This document shows positions 16,256 through 25,200 of a stretch of 37,408 nucleotides of DNA, one piece after another. Within the stretch, counting starts at the first letter, position 1. Each line of letters opens with the position of its first letter. Made by a program: the position numbers and the translations under genes. The notes under the pieces are model-generated. The model saw only the letters and a program-made list of their open reading frames with translations. It did no database searches and was not told the origin of the DNA. The stretch comes from RYN-428 sp035648595 (lineage in GTDB: Bacteria; Planctomycetota; Phycisphaerae; Tepidisphaerales; Tepidisphaeraceae): positions 1-37,408 of the forward strand of contig DASRLH010000150.1 of the NCBI GenBank assembly GCA_035648595.1. The letters run 5' to 3'.

Positions 16256-16760
16256 ATGTCAGCCATCCCGCTCCCTCACACCGCCGGCTGCATCGTTTGC
16301 GGCGGGGATAATCCGCATGGCTTGCATCTGAGCCTGCACGTCGATCCGGCGAGCGGCATCGTCACCACCGAGTTTCAGGCCCGTCCCGAGCACATCGGAT
16401 TCGAGGGGATCGTCCACGGCGGCGTTCTTGCGACCGTGCTCGATGAGGCGATGGTCTGGGCCGCCAGTTGGTCGGGCAAACCATTTTTGCGTGTGCGGCG
16501 AATTGAACGTGCGATATCGGCGCAGCGCGGCGGTCGGCGCAATGCTGCGCGTCGAGGCCAGAGTCGAAGCACTGCGCTCCCGGCTGATCGAAACCTCGGC
16601 GTTGATCACCGACGATGCGGGAGTAATTTGCGTCGCCGGAGCCGGCAAATACGTGCCGGGGCCACACGAGCAGAATGACAAGCTTGTCGCGACGCTGGTG
16701 GCGTCGCAAGGTCAGCCGACGCTCCAATCGCTGCGGGAAGGGGCAAGGCCCTCTGCGTAG
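16256..16760 (+). pseudogene. PaaI/hotdog thioesterase, split by a one-base frameshift
   Basis: The N-terminal part (frame of 16256) reads CIVCGGDNPHGLHL and then HIGFEGIVHGGVLATVLDEA, the HGG...DE active-site helix of PaaI-type hotdog thioesterases that hydrolyse acyl-CoA. At about 16490 the match continues in the next frame: CVCGELNVRYRRSAAVG, then LRVEARVEALRSRLIETSAL and VAGAGKYVPGP, the expected second half. Removing one T from the T5 run at about 16485-16489 restores a single protein of about 167 residues. The cause may be a sequencing error in a homopolymer or a real mutation. The TTG at 16241 is an alternative start. The substrate is unknown. Confidence 0.85.
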
Positions 16761-16850
16761 GCTGCGCACACAACCCAAGTGGGAGGTGAAAATCCGAAGG
16801 TGGTCAACATTGTCCTACGTCACCCCCGCAGTGGAAGCGCGATTGACAGA

Positions 16851-17183
16851 TCATGTTTTGGAGATTGTAGGTCTGGCGTCGATTGGACAGACTTTGGACC
16901 GGGGCTTGGAATATCGTAGATCAACGACCCCTATTGCGACGATATCGTTCTGGAGTTTTCCAATTTTACCCTCCACTTCAAGGGTTGCGCATCGGACTGT
17001 CACTGTAAGGCCGGCATTGGAAGCCTCCCGAAACCGATCTGCAATTACGCCATCGTCAGCCCTTACATAGGCAACCAGCGATGAAAATCCATGCTCTCCA
17101 GGGTAGCACGTCGGACCCGAAGTTGACTCGACTCGCAAGTTTTTAACGATGATTGGCAGCATGACGCCATCGTAGCGATTCAT
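16851..17183 (-). CDS. hypothetical protein
   Basis: This is a 110-residue protein from the ATG at 17183; an ATG at 17162 would give 103 residues. I do not recognise it. The sequence reads as a folded soluble protein: MLPIIVKNLRVE, then GFSSLVAYVRADDGVIADRF, GLTVTVRCATLEVEGKIGKL and DIVAIGVVDLRYS, with alternating beta strands and little low complexity. There is no signal peptide or membrane segment and no good ribosome-binding site. Its base composition is less GC-rich than the core genes here, as with other genes of this accessory patch. About 90 bases separate it from the frameshifted thioesterase, which runs toward it. Confidence 0.5.
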   Translation of the reverse strand: MNRYDGVMLPIIVKNLRVESTSGPTCYPGEHGFSSLVAYVRADDGVIADRFREASNAGLTVTVRCATLEVEGKIGKLQNDIVAIGVVDLRYSKPRSKVCPIDARPTISKT

Positions 17184-17315
17184 TCTCAAACTGAACCACT
17201 ACCGGAAATTTCAAAGCGCGCCGCGGTGCTTGTTTTAAGATTTATTTTTTATTTTTATTTTTCGAGTTTGTTTCGGATTTCGTGCTTCGGATTTCGGATT
17301 TTCCTCCCACCCTCA

Positions 17316-19425
17316 TCAATGTCCGCCTGGTTCATTCGGACCGTTAACTTTTGGCGCGGCAGGCTGGAGCATCTTGGCCGCGCCGATATCCTGGAAGCTC
17401 TTGAGGTCTGTCCAGAACGTGCCGGGGCCGGCGACGATGAGGCGAAGATCGGTCGGCTGGAAGTTCTTGGCGAAGATGTACTGGTTGTACGCCTGCGGCG
17501 AGCCCAGGGCATCGACCATCAGCTTGGCGCCCTTCGCCTCGGCCTCGTTTTTCAGCCGATCCACGTCGGCGGCGGCCTTGCCGAGGATTTGCACGCGCTG
17601 GGCGTCGAGGTTCGCCACCTTCAGGTTTACCAGCGCGACTTGCAAATCGCGGTTGGCGTCAATCTCGGCGGCCTTCTTTTGCCCCTCGGCCATGAGGTTG
17701 GCGACCTTCACGCCGGTTTCCGCGGTCACCGTTTCGCGGGCCACGTCCACCAGCTTATCCGCCTGTTCGAGCTCGGCCTGCTTGGCGGCGGTTTCGGTTT
17801 TTTGCTTGTTGGTGAGATTGCGTTCCACTTCGATGTTGGCCCGCTGCATGGTGGCCAGCAGCCCGCCGGTCGTGTCGGCGCCGGCCTTGTCGCGTATCGC
17901 AATGTTTCGCACCAGCGCCAGCAGCACCGAAACATGCCGGGGCGAAACCTGCTTTTCCAACGCGGCGGATAAATCATCCTGAAACTGCGAGCGCGTCTGC
18001 CCCTGGATCAACTCGACGGCGGTGTACTTGGAGCCTTCGTTTTGGCAGGCGGCCTTCATGGCGGGGATGATCAGGTTCTGCTCGATGCGTTGCGTGCCGC
18101 CGATGTTGGCGACGATCTCGGGCGCGTCAATCGGCGAGCGCCCCCAGACCACGGTGAAGTCCGCCTCCACTTCGTAGCCGTCCTGGCTGTAGAAATGGAC
18201 GGCGGATTGCTTGGTATGGTCCAGCATCACCTGGTCATATCCCACAGGCACCACCGTCACCTTCATCATGCGCGGATTGAGATAATAAATGCCCGGCTGC
18301 AGGACATCCCGCAGGATGCCGCGATGCGCCGGCCCGGCCACCAGCCGGCCCTCCTCTGGAGCGGCGGGCTGCGACGAAGGCGCGGTGGCCGGGCGGGTGG
18401 ACAGCGCCAATACCGGCGAATGGGCCAGCGGCAGGCTGGTGATGCTGACGCCGGATGTGTCACCGATCAGCCGCGTGACCACGCCCACCGATCTCCACCA
18501 GGCTGCCGCCTTCGGCATACTGGACGTAAATGAGCGGCAGCTTCCTGGGATCGATCTTCCATTCCACGAATCCGTCGAGCTTGATGTCGAAGCTGTCGTT
18601 GGAGGGGAAATGGATCTCATCCTCGCCGGTCATTTCAAAACGCTGCGAGAGGATGTTGATGGAGCGGATTCGTTTCTCGAAGGGGTTGGCATAGACAAAC
18701 CCTTCGGGCTCGGCGGTGCGTTGCACGCCGCGCTCGCCGTCGGCCACCAGATAATCATTGGGGTTCGCGGGCGCCTTTCCGGTCATCAGCGCCACCACGC
18801 CGCGATGTCCCGGATCGATCTGGATTGGATCGACCCATTTCACCTCATACGCATACGGATTGGCGTATTCGTAATACTTGCCCGGCGAAAGCAGGCGCGG
18901 CAAAGGCCCGCGCTGCCCGCGCGCCTCATCGGCCAGCACCTGCCCCTCATCCAGCTTCGCGCCGAACTTGCGGATCACCGCGCCCACCTTGTTGGCCGGA
19001 ATGCTGGCGTTGGTGTCCCTGAGGTTGATGACGTACCGCTCGTAATCAAATGGGCTGAAAGAAAAATACGTGCCGGGCAGAAAGACCTGCTCGAGGATGC
19101 CGTTGCAGTCGCCAAATTCCTTTTGCCATTTGTCGTAGCCGGCAGGATCCTTGGCCGCATCCGGCGGGCGCGGAACGATGATCTGATCGCCGGCCACGCT
19201 GCGCGAGCCATCCTTCTTCATCAGCACCAGCACTTCATCAGGCCCCACGACCACTCGCCGGATGCACCAGAAATACGCGAGGTAAATCACGCCCAGGGCG
19301 AGCAGCGCGATGAGGATGTTCCGCAGGCTCCCGGGCCGCCCGCGACCGCCGGCTCCGACCGCTGGGCCATCAATGCCCGGAGGACCCGATCCGCGCGATT
19401 TGGGAAGAGAAAATGTGGCTGGCAT
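17316..19425 (-). CDS. SPFH/band-7 (flotillin-like) membrane protein with a frameshift
   Basis: One long protein of about 700 residues is read in two frames. From the ATG at 19425 (GGGAG six bases upstream): a Gly/Pro-rich tail, one membrane helix (ILIALLALGVIYLAYFWCI), then RVVVGPDEVLVLMKKDGSRS, the start of a band-7 domain that runs on through IHFPSNDSFDIKLDGFVEWK. At about 18485 one extra G in a GGG run shifts the frame; the match resumes with VVTRLIGDTSGVSI, LVAGPAHRGILRDVLQPGIY and a second band-7-like part, followed by a coiled coil (AAKQAELEQADKLVDVARET, then VDRLKNEAEAKGAKLMVDAL) typical of flotillins. It likely forms oligomeric membrane scaffolds. Without the extra G it is intact. 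Confidence 0.85.
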
Positions 19426-19498
19426 GGAAAACTCCCGTTGTGAGGACGATGCGTCAGTGCTGAGTGCTGAGAGTTGAGTGCTGAGAACGGGGCAGAAT

Positions 19499-19556
19499 GA
19501 TGAGTGATGAGTGAACCGTGACAAATACCTCTGTCACGGTTCACTCATCACTCATC
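19499..19556. repeat. perfect 25-bp inverted repeat, 8-base loop
   Basis: The arms 19499-19523 and 19532-19556 are perfect reverse complements built from GATGAGTGATGAGTG and ACCGTGACA blocks. Outside them, degenerate CAGTGCTGAGTGCTGAG runs (from about 19453) face CAGCACTCAGCACTC (about 19565-19580), making a nested structure. It lies between the 53-residue zinc-ribbon gene and the SPFH gene and would be transcribed if they form an operon. Confidence 0.9.
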
Positions 19557-19590
19557 TCCACTCCCAGCACTCAGCACTCAATTCCAACTC

Positions 19591-19752
19591 TCACAGTTTC
19601 TTCCCGCACCGCCGACAAAAGCGCGCGGTCGGCGGATGCGTGGCGCCACATGTCGGGCAGACGATGGAGCCGAGCGGGCCTCCGGCCATGGTCCTAAAAA
19701 CCACGACCACCACCAACGCCACGATCAAAAGAAAAATCGCATAATCAATCAT
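19591..19752 (-). CDS. 53-residue membrane protein with a zinc ribbon
   Basis: A short frame from the ATG at 19752 to the TGA at 19591-19593 encodes one membrane helix (MIDYAIFLLIVALVVVVVF) and then a zinc ribbon, CPTCGATHPPTARFCRRCG, with four cysteines in two C-x2-C pairs 14 residues apart. The ending CGKKL is typical of tiny zinc-ribbon proteins. GAGG lies nine bases before the ATG. It is on the same strand as the SPFH gene, about 165 bases upstream, so the two may be one transcription unit with a large hairpin between them. Function unknown; membrane-anchored zinc ribbons often serve protein-protein contacts. Confidence 0.75.
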   Translation of the reverse strand: MIDYAIFLLIVALVVVVVFRTMAGGPLGSIVCPTCGATHPPTARFCRRCGKKL

Positions 19753-19880
19753 CGGGCGCGCCTCGGTTCACTTCACTTGACGCCTGGCGGACTCACACGA
19801 TGAATAGCATCTGCCCAACGCGGGATAAAGTCCATTATAAGTGTCGCATCATTTCAGAACCGGGTAGAATCCCAGGCGCA

Positions 19881-20456
19881 ATGCAATTCACCGCGGCCCA
19901 AAGCGCCATTCTCCTGGATACGGCCCGCGACGCCATTCGGGCCGCGCTGGCCGGGCATGCGCCTTTGTCGCCGACCACGAAAGACCCGGCGTTGCTTCGG
20001 CTGGCGGGATGCTTCGTTTCACTGCACCGGCTTGCCGGCCACGGCCTGCGCGGCTGCGTGGGTCGGCTCGATGCGGTGGAGCCGGTGTTATATGCCGTCG
20101 CCTCGGGCGCGCCATCGGTCCTGCGCGATCCGCGCTTCCGCGACGAGCCGGTCACGCTCGGAGAATTGCCGGAGCTGGAATTGGAGTTGAGCATTCTTTC
20201 GCCATTGCAGCCGGCGGCGCGGGTGTTGGACTTCGAGCCGCTGGCCGATGGCATTGTACTTTCCTGCCAAGGCCGCACCGGCTGCTTCCTGCCGCAGGTC
20301 GCCCGCGAAACCGGCTGGTCGCGCGAGCAGCTTCTGAGCCGCCTGTGCACCGAAAAAATGGGCCTTCCGCCGGATGCCTGGCAGCAGGCCGGGGCAAACT
20401 TGAGCGTCTTCAAAACGCTCATCATCGGCCCCGAACCGTTCGAGGCTGCCTCGTAG
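19881..20456 (+). CDS. amrA: AMMECR1-domain protein (AmmeMemoRadiSam system protein A)
   Basis: This is a 191-residue AMMECR1-domain protein. Seen: AGCFVSLHRLAGHGLRGCVG (family signature, usually GCFVSLH..G.LRGCIG), SVLRDPRFRDEPVTLGELPE, ELSILSPL, GIVLSCQGRTGCFLPQVARE and the closing CTEKMGLPPDAW. The fold is known but its chemistry is not settled; bacterial members usually sit beside a Memo-type dioxygenase-like protein and a radical SAM protein, and neither is here. The ATG at 19881 starts right at the conserved domain; the frame opens at 19800. The TAG stop is part of a GTAGGGTTCGCT hairpin repeat, so the original C-terminus may have been altered. Confidence 0.88.
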   Translation: MQFTAAQSAILLDTARDAIRAALAGHAPLSPTTKDPALLRLAGCFVSLHRLAGHGLRGCVGRLDAVEPVLYAVASGAPSVLRDPRFRDEPVTLGELPELELELSILSPLQPAARVLDFEPLADGIVLSCQGRTGCFLPQVARETGWSREQLLSRLCTEKMGLPPDAWQQAGANLSVFKTLIIGPEPFEAAS

Positions 20457-20475
20457 GGTTCGCTTCAGCGAACGC
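20453..20475. repeat. single GTTCGCT-TC-AGCGAAC hairpin
   Basis: The 23 bases are identical to the arm at 13880-13902. The first bases (GTAG) contain the TAG stop codon of the AMMECR1 gene. It may act as that gene's terminator, though no T-tract follows. Confidence 0.9.
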
Positions 20476-20659
20476 GGCCACAATTGCGCTGCACCGCATT
20501 CTTTTCGCAGCCACGATGTTTCGCAACCGGCGGATGTTTGGCGGCGTTTCCAAATTGGCCGCTGGGTGGCGTTCTGGAAATCGCCCACGGCCACCGGAAA
20601 AAACCCGCCTCGCCTGCTATAGTCCCGCAATTGAGACCTCACCCAACGCGGATGGAACT

Positions 20660-21796
20660 GTGAACATCAAACTTAAACCAGCGACGTTTTTCTTGTCGGC
20701 GGCGTTACCCGTGGCGGCCGGACTTCTCGGCTGCGATCGGGAGAAGGGTATTCGCGCCTATAACGCGCCCAAGACCGAGGCGCCTGCTGTCGATAGTGCC
20801 GGCGCAACCGCCGGGCGGTCCAGCGAGCCGGCCGGCTCGGCCGCGGGTATGGGTTTTCCCGCCGATCTGCGGTGGACGCTGCCTGCCGGGTGGATGCAGG
20901 TGCCGTTGCCCGCCACGCGCAGCCCGATGTCGCCGGTGATTGCCAATATTCAGATTGCTCCTGATTCCCAGCTTTTGCTGACGATCAGCCGCATGCCCGC
21001 GGGGCAGTCGGTCTACGAAAACGTGAAGCGGTGGGCGGGGCAGTTGAAGATGCAGCCGCCATCGCAGGACAATCTGGACGGCGTGGTGAGCCGAATTGAT
21101 GCGACGGGGGCGCCGGCGGACATCATCGATCTGAAAAACACTCAGGCCGGCCAGGAAATGCTGGGCGCGATTGTGCCGCACGATTCGGATACCTGGATAT
21201 TCAAACTCGCCGGCCCGGCCGGAGCCGTCACCGAGCAAAAGAGCAGATTCAACGATTTCGTCCGGTCGATCCGTTTCGACTCGTCCAGCCCAGCGCCCGC
21301 GGTTTCAGGAACGAACCCGCCATTAGCGCCGGCCAGCGCGGCCGCTTCCGAAAATGGCGCCACGGCCGGCGGCCAGCAGGGAATCGCCGGCGCGCAATGG
21401 ACATTGCCCGCCGATTGGACGGCCCAGGCCAGCGCCAGTCCCTTTGGCCTGCTGACTATCCACGCCGGCAACGGCAATGTTCAGATCAAGGTATCGAAGT
21501 TCGCCAGTTTGGGCGGCGGGGCAGGATTGAATGTAACCCGATGGCGCGGCGAAGTCGGACTCGAGCCGGTGGACGACGCCCACGCCGACCCCGGCCAAAA
21601 AACAGACATGGGCGGGCGCACATGGACCCTCCACGACTACACGGGCCCCGCCAACGGCGGCACGCGCGAGATCGTCGCCTCCACCGTCTCGCCGCAAGGC
21701 ACCTGGTTTTTCAAAATGTTCGGACCGACCGATGCCGTCGCGGCGCAAAAGGCCCAGTTCGATAAATTCCTGGCGGGGATTCGGTTTGCCGGATGA
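20660..21796 (+). CDS. predicted lipoprotein with a duplicated domain
   Basis: This is a 378-residue predicted lipoprotein. I place the start at GTG 20660, which gives a normal signal peptide (IKLKPATFFLSAALPVAAGL) and an LLGC lipobox; the frame runs open much further upstream, but over a repeat and the amrA gene. The mature part has two related modules of about 130 residues: one from LRWTLPAGWMQVPL to FNDFVRSIRF, the other from AQWTLPADWTAQAS to FDKFLAGIRF. Both share W-T-L-P-A-x-W at the start, an 'I-x-K/L...R' strand, D(T)W-I/F-F-K-L/M-x-G-P near the end, and F-x-x-F. An Ala/Pro/Ser linker joins them. It precedes the cytochrome c maturation fusion and may be an envelope accessory; function unknown. 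Confidence 0.8.
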   Translation: MNIKLKPATFFLSAALPVAAGLLGCDREKGIRAYNAPKTEAPAVDSAGATAGRSSEPAGSAAGMGFPADLRWTLPAGWMQVPLPATRSPMSPVIANIQIAPDSQLLLTISRMPAGQSVYENVKRWAGQLKMQPPSQDNLDGVVSRIDATGAPADIIDLKNTQAGQEMLGAIVPHDSDTWIFKLAGPAGAVTEQKSRFNDFVRSIRFDSSSPAPAVSGTNPPLAPASAAASENGATAGGQQGIAGAQWTLPADWTAQASASPFGLLTIHAGNGNVQIKVSKFASLGGGAGLNVTRWRGEVGLEPVDDAHADPGQKTDMGGRTWTLHDYTGPANGGTREIVASTVSPQGTWFFKMFGPTDAVAAQKAQFDKFLAGIRFAG

Positions 21797-21812
21797 TTCG
21801 CGGAAGGAGTTG

Positions 21813-22098
21813 AACCACAAAGGCACAAAGACACAAAGAGCGGAGTTTTCCAGTCAGATAAACAACTTCGGCCAACGAGGCGAAAAACGCCAAGAGGCCA
21901 AGGGCGCCAAGACCGCCAAGAAGACAAAAGTTGAGTGTTTGTCGGTCGTTACGAACACAGTCACTGCGGAAGTAGGCCCCACAAATCAATTCTTATCTTC
22001 TTGGCGTCCTTGGCGCACTTGGCGCTATTCTTCCCGGCTTTCGCACCGTCGATCGGTCTGAACTTCTTCGTGTCTTGGTGCCTTTGTGTTTAATCTTC
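21813..22098. repeat. nested inverted repeats (ACAAAG type and GCCAAG type)
   Basis: The outer arms 21813-21838 and about 22066-22098 are imperfect reverse complements of the ACAAAGGCACAAAGACACAA type, as at 6645-6796. Inside them, AACGCCAAGAGGCCAAGGGC (about 21890) faces CTTGGCGTCCTTGGCGCACT (about 22000), a second inverted pair. The nest fills the 411-base gap between the lipoprotein and resB-ccsA; nothing else is seen there. Confidence 0.85.
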
Positions 22099-22207
22099 TC
22101 CCGCGCCGCATCGAACGCCGGGCGGGTCAGGGTAGTAGAAAGGATGCCGGCGTCTTGTGATGAGATGTCCGGCGCTTCCTGGCTTTGCGATTTTTCGGTG
22201 AAACGCT

Positions 22208-25200
22208 TTGAACCCACTTAAAAAGATCCTGTCCCCCTTTGCGTCGCTCAAGCTGACCGTTTGCCTGCTGGCGGTGTCGATGGTGCTGGTGTTGGCCGGC
22301 ACGACGGCGCAGCGCGACATGGGCATTCAGGATGTGCTGCACAACTTTTTCCGCTGCTGGTGGGCAAAGATTGACTTTCACTATTTCCAGCCGACGCCGG
22401 CCAAGGGACATGGCTTGTGGCCCGGCCATTTCTGGCTGCCCGGCGGATTCACGCTCATCGGGCTGCTGCTGATTAACCTGCTCTCGGCGCACACCGTTCG
22501 CTTCAAGTTTAACCGCAAGCGCATCGGCATCATCCTGATCCACTTGGGGCTGGTGATGCTGCTAGGCGGGGAGATCATCACGGCGGCGTTTGCCGTCGAG
22601 AGCCAGATGCGCGTGGATGTGCATGGGGCATCGAACTTCTCCGAGGATATTCGCGGCGGGCATGCCGAGTTGGCGTTTACCGATCCCTCCGCCGGCAAGA
22701 CCGATCGCGAAGTGGTGATCCCGCAGTCGATTCTGGAGCGGGCCGCCGCCACGGGCGAGTTGATCCACGATCCGCGGCTGCCGGTCGATGTGCGGGTGCG
22801 CAAGTGGTATTTGAACGCGCAAAAACGCGGGCCCATGGAAACCGATGGGAAAATCGATCGCCTGGCCACTGCTGGAAGCATGAGGAATCTGGGCTTATCC
22901 GCGCTTCCCAAGTCTTCGGGCACCGAGGCCGGCGATGATGAGCCGGCGGCTTTCGTCACGCTCAGCAAAGCCGGTAAGGAATTGGGAACCTGGCTGCTGA
23001 CGACCACGACGGATACCCGCTTTTCCACCGGCCCGATGGAGCCATACGATGGCACGCAAAAAGCGGTGGTGGATGGCAAACCCTGGCGAATCGCCCTGCG
23101 ATTCGAGCGGATGTATAAGCCGTACACGGTTTATCTCGACAAGTTCACACACGAGCACATCCTTGGAACCACCGAGGAAAAGAACTTCGCCAGCGACATT
23201 CGGCTGGTGGACCCGGGGCGACATGTCAATCGCACCGTTCGGATCTGGATGAACCATCCATTCCGCTACAACGGCGAAACGTTTTATCAGGCCAGCTGGG
23301 ACCAGGCCGCCGATCGATACACGGTTCTGCAGGTGGTGAAGAATCCGGGCTGGACGGTTCCGTACATCGCGTGCGCGGTGGGCGCGCTGGGCCTGATCAT
23401 TCATTTCGGCACGACGCTCATCGGATTCCTGCGCCGGCGCTACGCGGCAGCCGAGGGAACCGTGGGCGCGTTGGAAGCCGCCGCGCGCCGGCCGGTCACG
23501 AACGGCACTCGTGGCGGAAAAACTTCCGGGCGACTTCCCCCCGCCAGCCGACCCGAGCGTTATACGCTGCCCAGCGAGCATGCCTGGACGCGGTATGCGC
23601 TGCCGATGGTCGTGGTTGGATTTGCGATTATTGCAATTATTGCGCAACTGATTAAGGCCAATTCCCCCACGCAAGCGGGCCCCTACAACTGGGACGCCGC
23701 CGCTCGGCTGCCGATCTTTTACGAAGGCCATCCGCAGCCCCTCGACACGCTCGCCCGCAACAGCCTGCGCATTTTAAGCGGGCGGGAAGTGGCGCTCGAC
23801 GCCAAGGATAAAACCCATCCGCCGGTGCAATGGTTGTTCGATGCGATGACCCGTAGCGGCGACTGGATGGATTACAAGTGCATCCGCATCGACCATCCCC
23901 AGGTCAAGGACCTGCTGGGCCTTCCCGAAAAGGAAAAACGCTTCTCCCTCAATGACTTGTTCGGCGGCGACAAGAACGGCAACCTCGCCAAGATGGAAGA
24001 GCAAACCAAGCTTGCGCAGGAAAAATCCAGCGACAGCCTCGAACTCTACGACCATCAGATTCTCGATCTGGCCAGTCATCTGCGCATTTTCGATCACCTG
24101 GCGCTGGTCGATCTGGTCCTTCGTCGCTACGACTACGAAACTGGCACGCAGCACATGGGCGAACTGGTCAGCGCCCTGTCCGCGAGCACCCCCGGCCTGG
24201 TGCAGAAAATGCAGGCGTCGGCGGACGATCCGGCGCAGGTCATGCGGATATTGCAGCAGGCACTGACGGACGTGGACTTCTCAAAGCTCTCCCACGAACA
24301 GCAGGAAACCGTGCTCGAATGGGTCGAGCAGCAGCGCATCGCGGCAACACTGCACAAGATTCCGCCCGAGGCGGATTTGTTCCTGGCCGCGCCGCTGAGT
24401 CCGTCGGAAACCTGGCGGCCGCTCACACAGGCCATCGCGCGCGACAACCCGCCGGAGTCAGCCCTCGCATTTCTGAAGATCGCGCAGGATTACCGCGCCG
24501 GCCGCGCCGATGATTTCAATTCCGACGTGGCGGCTTACGAAGCCCGCCTCGACAATCATGTGCCCAAATTGATGGGCAAGATCGACTACGAGGGATTCTT
24601 CAATCGCTTCGATCCGTTCATGCTCTGCATGGTGTTTTACGTGCTGGTGTTTATTCTGGCGTTTGTCTCAATGCTGGTGTGGGACAAGCCGTTGCGCCGC
24701 TCGGCATTTTGGCTGCTGATCCTCGCGCTGGCGATTCATACCTTCGGGCTGGTTTCGCGGATTTATTTGTCGGGCCGGCCGCCGGTGACGAATCTGTATT
24801 CGTCGGCGGTCTTCATCGCTTGGGGCATCGTGGTTTTCTCGGCGGTGTTGGAGGCGATTTATCGCAACGGCATCGGCCTGATCGCCGCGTCGGCGGCAGG
24901 TTTCACATCGTTATTGGTGGCGGCGGGTTTGGCCGTCAGCGATGGCGACACCATGAAGCAACTGCAAGCCGTCCTCGACACCAACTTCTGGCTCGCCACG
25001 CACGTCGTCTGCGTGACGCTCGGCTACACCGCCACGTTTTTGGCCGGCCTGCTGGCGATCATCGGCCTGCTGCGCGGCATCCTCAGTTCCTCTTTGACTC
25101 CCGCCGAATCAAAAGACCAAACGCGCATGGTCTACGGCATCCTCTGCTTCGCTCTGCTCTTCAGCTTCGTGGGCACGATATTGGGAGGCATCTGGGCCGA

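Noticed and set aside
18484..18486. Programmed ribosomal frameshift in the SPFH gene
   Set aside because: The site (GGTGGGC) is not a known slippery heptamer and no stimulatory structure is evident; an indel is simpler.
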